Source of the DNA: Clostridium bovifaecis | GTDB lineage: Bacteria > Bacillota > Clostridia > Clostridiales > Clostridiaceae | Length of the DNA stretch: 64,000 bases | Direction: 5' to 3' | NCBI GenBank assembly: GCA_009738435.1 | Contig: CP046522.1 | Location: 1,333,249-1,397,248 of the forward strand | In this document: piece after piece, positions 1-8,171 of the stretch | How positions within the stretch are numbered: position 1 is the first letter of the stretch | Layout: every line of letters begins with the position of its first letter | Translations under genes and position numbers: made by a program | Notes under the pieces: model-generated | Seen by the model: only the letters and a program-made list of their open reading frames with translations | What the model was told of the DNA's origin: nothing | Database searches by the model: none

Positions 1-612
1 AAGATAAAAGAGATAGGAATAACTAGTCACTCTCTTGATATAATAAGCAAGGTTATTGAGAATGGAGAATTTTCAACAATTCAATTTCCGTATAATCCTG
101 TTGAAAGACAAGCTGAGGAACTATTTAGGAAAGCTAAAAAATTAAATATTGGAGTAATAGTTATGAAACCTATGGCTGGTGGAGCTATAGAAAATAAGGA
201 GTATTCATTAAGATTTATATTAGAAAATGAAAATGTAACTTCTGCAATACCAGGAATGAATACTATAGAACAAGTAGAGGAAAACTCAAAGATAGGAAAT
301 AATTTTACAAAGCTAAGCGCTGAAGAAAAAAAGGCTATTCTTGAAGAAGCTGAAAGACTTGGAACAGAATTTTGTAGGAGGTGTGGTTATTGCGCACCAT
401 GTCCAAAAGAAATCGATATACCTACACAATTTCTTTTAGAAGGATATTTAAAGAGATATGACTTGAAAGATTGGGCTGTTGAGAGATATACATCTCAAGA
501 GCACGGTCCAAAAGATTGTGTAGCTTGTGGAAACTGTGAGACAAAGTGTCCTTATGATTTACCAATTAGGAACATGATGAAAAGAGTATATTCAAGCTTT
601 GAAAGTTTATAA
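1..612 (+). CDS. Aldo/keto reductase with C-terminal 4Fe-4S ferredoxin domain (5' end outside window)
   Basis: The frame is open from base 1 to the stop at 610-612, so the start and most of the TIM barrel lie upstream of the window. What is visible is the last part of the barrel (Q-F-P-Y-N-P-V-E and V-M-K-P-M-A-G-G, a typical late beta-strand of this family), then a ferredoxin-like tail. The tail has CRRCGYCAPCP and CVACGNCETKCP, eight cysteines in all, enough for two clusters. Such proteins are annotated in clostridia as NAD(P)H- or ferredoxin-linked oxidoreductases; the substrate cannot be told. The gene is transcribed towards ndk and shares a terminator hairpin with it. Confidence 0.85.
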   Translation, partial: KIKEIGITSHSLDIISKVIENGEFSTIQFPYNPVERQAEELFRKAKKLNIGVIVMKPMAGGAIENKEYSLRFILENENVTSAIPGMNTIEQVEENSKIGNNFTKLSAEEKKAILEEAERLGTEFCRRCGYCAPCPKEIDIPTQFLLEGYLKRYDLKDWAVERYTSQEHGPKDCVACGNCETKCPYDLPIRNMMKRVYSSFESL

Positions 613-620
613 TATATTAT

Positions 621-666
621 AAAAATATGGCTTAATGCGTTAAAAATTGCATTAAGCCATATTTTT
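621..666. terminator. Bidirectional terminator between the reductase and ndk
   Basis: A perfect 18-bp inverted repeat (AAAAATATGGCTTAATGC at 621-638 and its complement at 649-666) has a 10-base loop. A-rich and T-rich ends on both sides make it usable from both convergent genes. It overlaps the ndk stop codon. Confidence 0.85.
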
Positions 667-1114
667 ATACATTTCCTAAAAGAAGATTTCCTATTGAAAA
701 GTTACTAGTGCTTTCGGTTTCAAACCAAATATTAATTTCTCTTTCAGCGTTTTCACGACTATCGGAAGCATGAACTGAATTCTCGGTTTTAGATAAGGCA
801 AAATTACCTCTGATAGTATTTTTAGATGCTTTTTCTGGGTCTGTACTTCCATTAATCTCTCTTACCTTGGCGATGGCGTCTTCTCCCTCTATAACTAGTG
901 CGCATAGTGGGCTTCTTGTTATATAGGATATGAGTTCTTCGAAATAAGGCCTGCCTTTATGTTCCTCATAATGACGTTCTGCAGTGTCTTTAGAAGCTTT
1001 TAGCATCTTTAGATTAGTTACCTTCAGATTATTCTTTTCATAGAAGGTAATAATTTCACCAATCACATTTCTTTCTACAGCATCAGGTTTTATTAGAACT
1101 AGGGTCTTTTCCAT
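665..1114 (-). CDS. ndk: Nucleoside diphosphate kinase
   Basis: The 149-aa protein has the usual length for Ndk, a cytosolic enzyme that moves the gamma-phosphate of ATP onto nucleoside diphosphates through a phosphohistidine. The N-terminus (TLVLIKPDAVERN) and the active-site block around the catalytic histidine (NSVHASDS) are typical. ATG at 1114 follows the ribosome site AAAGGCGGG. The gene is monocistronic, convergent with the upstream reductase gene and divergent from the large signalling gene that follows. Confidence 0.95.
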   Translation of the reverse strand: MEKTLVLIKPDAVERNVIGEIITFYEKNNLKVTNLKMLKASKDTAERHYEEHKGRPYFEELISYITRSPLCALVIEGEDAIAKVREINGSTDPEKASKNTIRGNFALSKTENSVHASDSRENAEREINIWFETESTSNFSIGNLLLGNV

Positions 1115-1315
1115 TATTATCCCGCCTTTAAAATACTAAAGGAAAGTTTTGAATAAATGTATAAGGTAACATTAATTTAAAACTTAGCCTTAATAAAATA
1201 TATGAAATATTATTGCTATAAATAGAGAAATATATACATTTTGGAGATAAAATCAATTGTTATATATTTGTATATAATAAAGTAAAAAAGTGAAAAGGAT
1301 TATTCAAAAATATGG

Positions 1316-1321
1316 TATAAT
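1316..1321 (+). promoter_or_regulatory. Possible -10 box of the large signalling gene
   Basis: A perfect TATAAT lies about 40 bases before the start codon in the 245-base AT-rich region between ndk and the signalling gene. No convincing -35 hexamer is seen 16-18 bases upstream, so this is tentative. The rest of this intergenic stretch holds no gene. Confidence 0.3.
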
Positions 1322-1359
1322 AGTAATTATATTATATAAGTTATAAGGAAGTGAAAACT

Positions 1360-3894
1360 GTGGATATAATTAATAAACAATACTTAGTATTAAGAAACAT
1401 AACAAGTAATAATATAATATCTTCGTATGTAGCTGAAGATATTATAAATAATAGCACAGTTCAATTAAAACTAGTAAACGCTGACTATACTCCAGAAGAG
1501 TGTATTCGCTTTCTTATAAGCAATTTTATCGAATACAGTAATATAGATAGTTCAAATATTACTAAGGTAATTGATTTTGGACTAGTACAAACTATAAACG
1601 AACAAAAGGTAGGGTACAAGCAATACTACTATACTACTGAATACTTTGAAAAAGTCCTAAAAATTAAAGATATAATAACAGCATTATCAAGAGATTCTTT
1701 AATAGATATATTTATGGAGATATGTACAGGAGTTCAATATCTCCATTTAAGAGGAATATCATATGAAAATATCCATTTAGAAAATATTTACGTGTTAGAT
1801 GTAAATGGACATTATGTAGTCAAGTTGAACGACTTGATTAGTGTTAAGATAAATAAAGATTTTTTAAAAGAAGATTCTATTGAAAGCTTTATATTTAAAT
1901 CACCAGAAATTATTAATGGAGCTAAATATAATAAGTCTTCAGATATATATGCTTTAGGGGTGCTTTTATATGTTTTGCTGTTGTTAAGTTATGGCGTAGA
2001 GATAGATTTAGCTAGTGACATTCATGAATTAATTAAAGACAGAAGCATTAAAATAAATCCAGACATAATGGAAGTTATAATGAAAATGACATCTTTAGAA
2101 GAGTACAGCAGATATGAAAATGTTAATAAAGCAGTAGAAGCCATAAACGGAGTATTAGGCAAAAACCATTCATGTATTAAAAAGGAAGATATCGAAAAGC
2201 TTAGTTTTAATAATAAGCTTATAGATAGAGAATATGAAGTGAATAAGATTATATCATCATATAATCAAATGAAAAATAAAGCTTCTCAAAATAAATTGGT
2301 TTTAGTGCATGGGGAGCGTGGAACAGGAAAAACTAAGCTGCTAAAAGAGATTGAAAGATTGATATATTTAGATGGTGAGAAGACATATTCTGCTTATAAT
2401 TTAGAAAAATCTAACTCATCCAATAAAGGATTCTCAGAAATTGCAAAAAGATTAATTGAAAGCTGTACTCCAGAGATACTAGAACATTATGAGTCAGAAC
2501 TTATTAAGTTTGTGCCAGAAATAGGAAATAACAAACGAATTACTCCTACACAGCCTTTAATGGCTGAAAAGGAAAAGCTAAGACTTTTAAAGGTTGGGGA
2601 AAGCTTTCTAAGAGAACTTTGTAAAAACAATTTAGCCGTGTTTATAATAGACAATATTCATATGGCAGGTAAGTTTTCCGTCGAATTAATAGAGTACTTA
2701 TATAGCTCTAACTTAAATAGCAAAAATATAATGTTTATTATATCTTATTGTGATGAAGAGGCACTATCTGATAAGGAATTTTCGAAATTTATCTCAAAGG
2801 AAAAAAACAATCCTAACACCATAAATATAAGCTTAAAAGAGCTTTCACGGGAGGGGACTATTGAATTAATTAGAAGTATAATGCATATGGACAAAGCTGC
2901 TGTTAACTTTTCAAACCGGATACATGAACAAACCTATGGAAATCCTCTATTTATTGAAGAAACTTTAAAAACTTTCTTGCTAAATAAAGTGATTTACGTT
3001 AATAAAGATACAGGAAGATGGTACAGCGATTATGAAGGCAATTATGATAAACTTCCTATTCCGCGCAGTTTAGAGCAGGCTTGTATAAATCAAATTAGTA
3101 AGTTGGATAATGATGCTTATTTAATAGCAGAGTTTATTTCAGTATTTAATAATGGTGTATCCAAAGAGATAATAAAAAAGTTTTTATGTGAATATAACTT
3201 GGAATGTGATTCAATTATAAAAAAATTATGCACAAGAGGAATCATGTGTAAAAAAATAGAAGATAGAGGTTTTGTTTATGACTTTTCAAGTAAGCTCCTT
3301 AAAGATATAGTTTATAAGAAAATAGAGAATGCTAAAAGATCCAACATACATAATTGGATAGCCAATATATTCGAAAGTGAATATGAAGAAGATAAATATT
3401 ACGAAGAAGAAATAATATATCATCTTGAGAAATCGGGGCAAAATCATAAGGTGATTAGGTATTGTATAGATAGTTCTGAGAAAATGTTAAAGCTTAGAAA
3501 TAGAGAGGGGGCCCTACTGAACTTAAAGAAAGCAGTTTCATTGCTAGACCATGAGGACTATACTCTAAGAATTGAACTTTTGCTAAAGATCTCTCAATTA
3601 TATGAAGACGATGCCAATTATTGTTTGTCTATTAATTATGGCAAGAAGGCTAAAAAGTTGTGCATAAAATCAAGAAATAAAAAACTTTTGATAAATGCTT
3701 ATAACGCTCTAGCAAGTGCATACCTAAAGTTTGAGGATCTAGATAGATCTATGGAATGTGTAGAAGCGGGAGAAAAGCTTTTAAATAATATAAATCATGA
3801 AGAAGGATATATAAAAATAGATATATTTTGTCAAGAATATGTCTTGGTAGAGATGAAAATGAAAGGGCTATTTCCATATGTAAAGATGCTATAG
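1360..3894 (+). CDS. N-terminal part of a giant kinase-like/AAA ATPase/TPR signalling protein (frameshifted)
   Basis: Residues 1-270 resemble a Ser/Thr protein kinase fold, but the catalytic motifs are degenerate: the HRD region reads S-Y-E-N-I-H-L-E-N and the DFG region reads N-D-L-I, so it is probably a pseudokinase. A clear P-loop (GERGTGKTK, about residue 317) starts an AAA/NACHT-type ATPase region, followed by helical TPR-like repeats. This arrangement is known in PknK-type and cyanobacterial multidomain kinases. GTG at 1360 has the best spacing from AAGGAAG; GTG at 1351 is the alternative. The frame stops at 3894 inside a TPR, and homology continues in another frame from about 3828. One missing base near the T-run at 3826-3829 would join the two parts into a protein of about 1780 residues. 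Confidence 0.75.
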   Translation: MDIINKQYLVLRNITSNNIISSYVAEDIINNSTVQLKLVNADYTPEECIRFLISNFIEYSNIDSSNITKVIDFGLVQTINEQKVGYKQYYYTTEYFEKVLKIKDIITALSRDSLIDIFMEICTGVQYLHLRGISYENIHLENIYVLDVNGHYVVKLNDLISVKINKDFLKEDSIESFIFKSPEIINGAKYNKSSDIYALGVLLYVLLLLSYGVEIDLASDIHELIKDRSIKINPDIMEVIMKMTSLEEYSRYENVNKAVEAINGVLGKNHSCIKKEDIEKLSFNNKLIDREYEVNKIISSYNQMKNKASQNKLVLVHGERGTGKTKLLKEIERLIYLDGEKTYSAYNLEKSNSSNKGFSEIAKRLIESCTPEILEHYESELIKFVPEIGNNKRITPTQPLMAEKEKLRLLKVGESFLRELCKNNLAVFIIDNIHMAGKFSVELIEYLYSSNLNSKNIMFIISYCDEEALSDKEFSKFISKEKNNPNTINISLKELSREGTIELIRSIMHMDKAAVNFSNRIHEQTYGNPLFIEETLKTFLLNKVIYVNKDTGRWYSDYEGNYDKLPIPRSLEQACINQISKLDNDAYLIAEFISVFNNGVSKEIIKKFLCEYNLECDSIIKKLCTRGIMCKKIEDRGFVYDFSSKLLKDIVYKKIENAKRSNIHNWIANIFESEYEEDKYYEEEIIYHLEKSGQNHKVIRYCIDSSEKMLKLRNREGALLNLKKAVSLLDHEDYTLRIELLLKISQLYEDDANYCLSINYGKKAKKLCIKSRNKKLLINAYNALASAYLKFEDLDRSMECVEAGEKLLNNINHEEGYIKIDIFCQEYVLVEMKMKGLFPYVKML

Positions 3895-6704
3895 AATTAT
3901 GCGGAAATGAAAATTTAAAATATAAAGCTATGCTATATAATACTCTAGGTACAGCTTATATGGAATTGAATAAAGCAGAGGAATCTATAAAAAACTATAA
4001 AGAAAGTTATAAATGCAGTAAAAATATAAATTATGGAGAAGGACTTGTATTAGCTCTAAATAATTTAGCAGTAGTATATGGAGACTATTATCAAAGAGCA
4101 GACAAGACTGAAGAATATTTGCTAAATGCTAAAGAGATATGCGAAAATGACAAGCTTATTTATTACGAAGTGCTAGCCTTGGTAAACCTCGGTGAAGTAT
4201 ACTTAGGGAAATATGATTATGAAAAGTCCCTTAAATATTTTCTAGAAGGATTAAGAAAATCTAAGGAAATTAACTTTGAGAAGATAGTTTTCTATAGTTT
4301 GAATCAATTATCTATGGTCTATTATAGACTTAATGATTATGAGATGGCATATAGATATTATACTCTATCTGAAGAAGAATTTAAAAATTATAAAAAACAA
4401 GTCAGAGAAGAAGCGGATTTCTATAGACTGCAGGGAGAGTTTCTTTTTAATATAGGCTCTATAGAAAGATCACAAAAGTATTTAGAAGAAAGCTTAAAAA
4501 TATATAACGATCAGGAATTTACATTAAAATGGAAAAGTGAAATTCAAATTCAGTATTTAAATTTAATAAAAGAAGATAATCCTGAAAATCTTAGATATTA
4601 CATAGAGAAAATAGAAATTCTTTTGGGCTGCTTTAAGGAAGAAAGTAAAAGGTTTGAAGTTGTTTATGATACAGTATTGATTTTATATAAAAAAGGAAAG
4701 CGTGATTTAGCACTAAGTTTATTAGATAAGTACAAATTTAATTCAAAGAATAATATTCATCCAAGAATAAATATAAAATATATGCATGTAAATAGTATAT
4801 TAGCTCAGGATGATGATAAGATTGAACTATTACACTCAGCTTTAAAGACAGCAAATAGATTAAAGGAACACAAAATCAAGTGCGAATTATGTATAGAGCT
4901 TGGAAATTGGTATCTACACAGAGAGAATTACGTTAGAGCTGCTAATTACTATTTTGAATCATGCAAAATAATAAGACAACTACTAAGTAAGTTACCGGAA
5001 ATTATAAAAGAGCAATATATAAAAGTTAATAACTTAGATGAACCTTTTTACAAACTAATAGATATAAGAAATAATTATATGGACAATAAAGTAGATTATA
5101 CTGAAGTTAACTCTACAGAGGAACTACTAGAGTTTAAGTACTCAATAGATATGTTAAAGGAAAGTGTATTTATTGAAGAAGCCAGAGTTGTGTATTCAAA
5201 GTATTATTCTAATACAGCCAAAAATGAGCTGGATATTATAAATAATCTAACCTCAGATTCTATGGCGAATTTAGAAATAATATTAAGGTATTTATCATGG
5301 ACAACTCTAGCTACAAAGGGAAAAATTCTATTAGAAGGAGAAAATGAAAAGTATGTAACCTTGGTATCATTAAAAGAAGATTCTAATGATATAGAAAACA
5401 TAAATATACTAAAGAAGGTAAAAAACACAAAGGTACCCATGCTACTCAATTACCCTTATGCTTCAAAAGAAGATATGGCAATTATATGTATACCGATTAT
5501 TATGAAGAATCTTAAAGGCATGGCAGTTGAAGGAAGAAAAAAGAATAGAAGAGGTTATGGTATTGTCAAAGGATATATTTATCTGAGTTCCGATAAAGTT
5601 CTAAATAATTTTAACGATGATAGTTTAAAAAAATGTATGAATTTAACAAGCTTAATAGACTATATATTAGAGAAGTACCAATTAAAGGTAAGTTCTTCTC
5701 TAGACACTTTAACTGGAACATTAACAAGACAATATCTTGAAGATAAGCTAGAGGATTTAATTGAAGAAGCAATTGAAAATAAAGGAACATTTTCATTGAT
5801 AATGTTTGATTTAGACAATTTTAAAAATGTTAATGATAATTATGGTCATCAGATAGGAGATGAAGTTTTAAAAAAGGTAAGCAGCGTTATTTTAGAAAAT
5901 ATAAGAAGCCAAGATATATGTGGAAGATATGGAGGGGAAGAATTTATTATCCTTCTTCCAAATGTAGATAAGGAAGAAGCTAAAAAGGTTTCAGATAGAC
6001 TTAGAAGAAAAATTAAAAAGAAAGTGATTCTAGGAGACAGCACACCAGTAACTATAAGTATGGGAATTGCTTCTTATCCTGAGCATGGATATTTAAAGTA
6101 TGAGCTTATTGAAAAAGCTGATCATGCCCTATATGTAGCAAAAGACTTAGGAAAAGATAGATGTGAGGTATGGAAAAGAGAATTTGGCAGCGACATCAAA
6201 CACGGAAATAAACTTTCTGGCATAGTATCTGGGAGTTTAGTCCAAGATTCAAGAAATGTTTCTGCTATTATTGAGTTAATAAATGTTATGAATGAGGAGT
6301 TGGATATAGAAAAAAAGATATATAAATCATTAGGGGAGATAATGAATATATTATCTGCTGAATATGCTAGTGTAATATATTTGGAGGATAGTGAAATAAA
6401 GGAGAGGTTTAAACGTAAAATTAACGAAGAATCTTGGTATAGTGAGAAAATATACAACGATAAAATTATAAAGGATGTAATCACTCAAAAACAAGGTATA
6501 TGTACAATATATTGGGATGAAGAATTGGAGTATGATTTAATTAATGAGGTCTCGGAATGGTATTCTGTAATGGCATCACCAGTGATAAAAAATAATGATG
6601 TTAAATATATAATTTATGTAGCTGTCCCCTTAAAGTTGAAGAGATTTAGTCATAAAGATTTAAATTTTTTTAATACTATGTGCAAGATTATAAGATTGAT
6701 GTAA
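3828..6704 (+). CDS. C-terminal part of the same protein: TPR repeats, diguanylate cyclase (GGDEF) and GAF-like domain
   Basis: The frame opens inside a TPR array (A-I-S-I-C-K-D-A-I-E-L, then many repeats to about residue 380), passes through a probable GAF-like region, and reaches a full GGDEF domain. The active site is GGEEF (5931-5945), and an RxxD inhibitory site (RSQD, 5904-5915) sits exactly five residues before it, so the cyclase should be active and feedback-inhibited by c-di-GMP. A C-terminal segment of about 160 residues looks like another GAF-type sensor. There is no ribosome site at 3828, so this part is probably not translated alone unless a frameshift restores the junction. Family knowledge: GGDEF makes c-di-GMP from two GTP. 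Confidence 0.75.
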   Translation: MSRICLGRDENERAISICKDAIELCGNENLKYKAMLYNTLGTAYMELNKAEESIKNYKESYKCSKNINYGEGLVLALNNLAVVYGDYYQRADKTEEYLLNAKEICENDKLIYYEVLALVNLGEVYLGKYDYEKSLKYFLEGLRKSKEINFEKIVFYSLNQLSMVYYRLNDYEMAYRYYTLSEEEFKNYKKQVREEADFYRLQGEFLFNIGSIERSQKYLEESLKIYNDQEFTLKWKSEIQIQYLNLIKEDNPENLRYYIEKIEILLGCFKEESKRFEVVYDTVLILYKKGKRDLALSLLDKYKFNSKNNIHPRINIKYMHVNSILAQDDDKIELLHSALKTANRLKEHKIKCELCIELGNWYLHRENYVRAANYYFESCKIIRQLLSKLPEIIKEQYIKVNNLDEPFYKLIDIRNNYMDNKVDYTEVNSTEELLEFKYSIDMLKESVFIEEARVVYSKYYSNTAKNELDIINNLTSDSMANLEIILRYLSWTTLATKGKILLEGENEKYVTLVSLKEDSNDIENINILKKVKNTKVPMLLNYPYASKEDMAIICIPIIMKNLKGMAVEGRKKNRRGYGIVKGYIYLSSDKVLNNFNDDSLKKCMNLTSLIDYILEKYQLKVSSSLDTLTGTLTRQYLEDKLEDLIEEAIENKGTFSLIMFDLDNFKNVNDNYGHQIGDEVLKKVSSVILENIRSQDICGRYGGEEFIILLPNVDKEEAKKVSDRLRRKIKKKVILGDSTPVTISMGIASYPEHGYLKYELIEKADHALYVAKDLGKDRCEVWKREFGSDIKHGNKLSGIVSGSLVQDSRNVSAIIELINVMNEELDIEKKIYKSLGEIMNILSAEYASVIYLEDSEIKERFKRKINEESWYSEKIYNDKIIKDVITQKQGICTIYWDEELEYDLINEVSEWYSVMASPVIKNNDVKYIIYVAVPLKLKRFSHKDLNFFNTMCKIIRLM

Positions 6705-6741
6705 AAATTTTTTTGGATAAATTAAAGTAGTTTATGGTAAG

Positions 6742-6785
6742 TATAGGATATTAAGTGAAGTATACACGGATATCCTATATTTTTA
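6742..6785 (+). terminator. Terminator after the GGDEF gene
   Basis: A 10-bp stem, TATAGGATAT/ATATCCTATA (6742-6751 and 6770-6779), is followed by TTTTTAT. Confidence 0.7.
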
Positions 6786-6854
6786 TTTGAATAATTAATT
6801 TGAAAAAGTTATTCTATGATATATGATATATGATATAGGTGAGGTGAGATTTTG

Positions 6855-7118
6855 ATGATAAAGTTTTTGATTTTTTATCTTTTCGCTATTAATTCTTACG
6901 GAATATATGTAATGTATTCAGATAAAGAAAAGGCAAGGAAAGGGCAGTGGAGGATATCTGAGAATAGGCTATTTATAGTTGCATTACTTTTTGGCAGCTT
7001 AGGCATTATGGTTGGTATGAAAAAATTTAGACATAAAACTCAGCATTATAAGTTTATTTATGGGATACCTTCAATATTCTTAGTTCAATTGTATTTAATA
7101 TATAAGCTTTATGTATAA
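6855..7118 (+). CDS. DUF1294 family small membrane protein
   Basis: This 87-aa protein has three hydrophobic segments. Its central signature (S-D-K-x-x-A ... R-I-S-E-x-x-L, then F-G-S-L-G and F-R-H-K-T) is that of the DUF1294 membrane proteins. The function of the family is unknown. ATG 6855 is preferred over TTG 6852 because GAGGTGAG lies six bases before it. It is followed at once by a terminator. Confidence 0.8.
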   Translation: MIKFLIFYLFAINSYGIYVMYSDKEKARKGQWRISENRLFIVALLFGSLGIMVGMKKFRHKTQHYKFIYGIPSIFLVQLYLIYKLYV

Positions 7119-7149
7119 AAAAAAGCACTAGCAAAAAGTGCTTTTTTTT
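7117..7149. terminator. Bidirectional terminator between the DUF1294 gene and the exporter gene
   Basis: A 13-bp perfect stem, AAAAAAAAGCACT/AGTGCTTTTTTTT, has a 7-base loop and lies between two convergent genes, overlapping both stop regions. Confidence 0.9.
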
Positions 7150-7919
7150 TATAAGAAATTTTGTATAATTAGTTTTCCAGCTACAGCAAGAGACATTGTT
7201 ACAAATATAGGTTTAATCAATTTTGAACCCTTAGTTATGGCAAGGGTAGTGCCAAGTCTTGCACCTAAAATCATAGCTATAGCTACTGGAAACCCTATCA
7301 TATAATCTATTTGTCCATGGATTGCAAACAGAACCAGTGAAGCAATATTGCTTGCAAAATTCAAGATTTTCCCGTTTCCGGCCGCTTGTACAAAATCGAA
7401 GCCAAAAATCTTTATAAGTCCAAAAATTAAGAATGATCCTGTACCAGGTCCAAAAAAACCATCATAAAAGCCTAATGAAAAGGCAAGTAAGATTCCTAAA
7501 GTTAGATTTAACTTTGTAAGCCCTTTGAAGTTATTTTCAGCTCCAATAGATTTAGAGAATACTGTGTAAATTCCAACAAATAGAATTAGAATTAATACGA
7601 TTGAATATAAAAAGCTTTCGTTAACCTTTAATACTGTATTTACTCCTACGGCTGCACCAATAAGAGTAAAGGGAACCAAATACTTCAGTAAATCTGAATT
7701 CGTTTTTTTTGATTTTACAAATTTCAAGGCACTCGTGAAGGAACCCGAGGAAGAACAAAACTTATTAGTTCCAAGTGCTAAATGTGGTGAAACTCCTGCG
7801 GCTAGAAAAGCAGGAAGACTGATTAAGCCACCACCTCCAGCAATAGAATCTACAAAAGCTGCTAAAAAACCTGCCCCACATAAAAAAATGATCTTTGTAA
7901 CTATAGATGTTGTTATCAT
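7149..7919 (-). CDS. TauE/SafE (TSUP) family membrane exporter
   Basis: The 256-aa protein has about eight hydrophobic segments and two glycine-rich repeats: D-S-I-A-G-G-G-G-L-I-S near the N-terminus and F-Y-D-G-F-F-G-P-G-T-G-S in the middle. These are the paired signatures of the TSUP family. Members export sulfite, sulfoacetate or other small organosulfur anions; the substrate here is unknown. I start at the ATG at 7919, because GGGCGGTG sits five bases upstream; an open frame extends to 7949 without a ribosome site. It is a lone gene, divergent from the sigma-54 activator. Confidence 0.85.
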   Translation of the reverse strand: MITTSIVTKIIFLCGAGFLAAFVDSIAGGGGLISLPAFLAAGVSPHLALGTNKFCSSSGSFTSALKFVKSKKTNSDLLKYLVPFTLIGAAVGVNTVLKVNESFLYSIVLILILFVGIYTVFSKSIGAENNFKGLTKLNLTLGILLAFSLGFYDGFFGPGTGSFLIFGLIKIFGFDFVQAAGNGKILNFASNIASLVLFAIHGQIDYMIGFPVAIAMILGARLGTTLAITKGSKLIKPIFVTMSLAVAGKLIIQNFL

Positions 7920-8101
7920 AAATACACCGCCCAACTTAAAAGTAATCAATAAATATTGTACTTTATTTATTTAAATAAGGGAAGTGTATCCATTAATATT
8001 TATAGTTAAACAAAAATCTTTTTAATGTAAAGCGAAGGAATGAACTAGCAGAAGCTTATCTGAATAAAGTTCTGGTTCTAATAAGTTGGATATCCTAACA
8101 A

Positions 8102-8130
8102 TTTACACTTTACCTTTTATACGATACACT
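8102..8130 (+). promoter_or_regulatory. Vegetative promoter of the PrpR-type activator
   Basis: TTTACA (8102-8107), a 17-base spacer and TACACT (8125-8130) lie about 40 bases before the start codon. The match is moderate. Confidence 0.4.
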
Positions 8131-8171
8131 TTAAACTATTAAATGAGTAATGAATGTGCGGGAGGAAAAAG

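Noticed and set aside
5204..6484. Several minus-strand frames inside the GGDEF gene
   Set aside because: They mirror the coding strand of a clear protein and lack starts and family features.
7735..7974. 79-codon plus-strand frame opposite the TauE-type gene
   Set aside because: It is the complement of a well-supported membrane protein gene and has no ribosome site.
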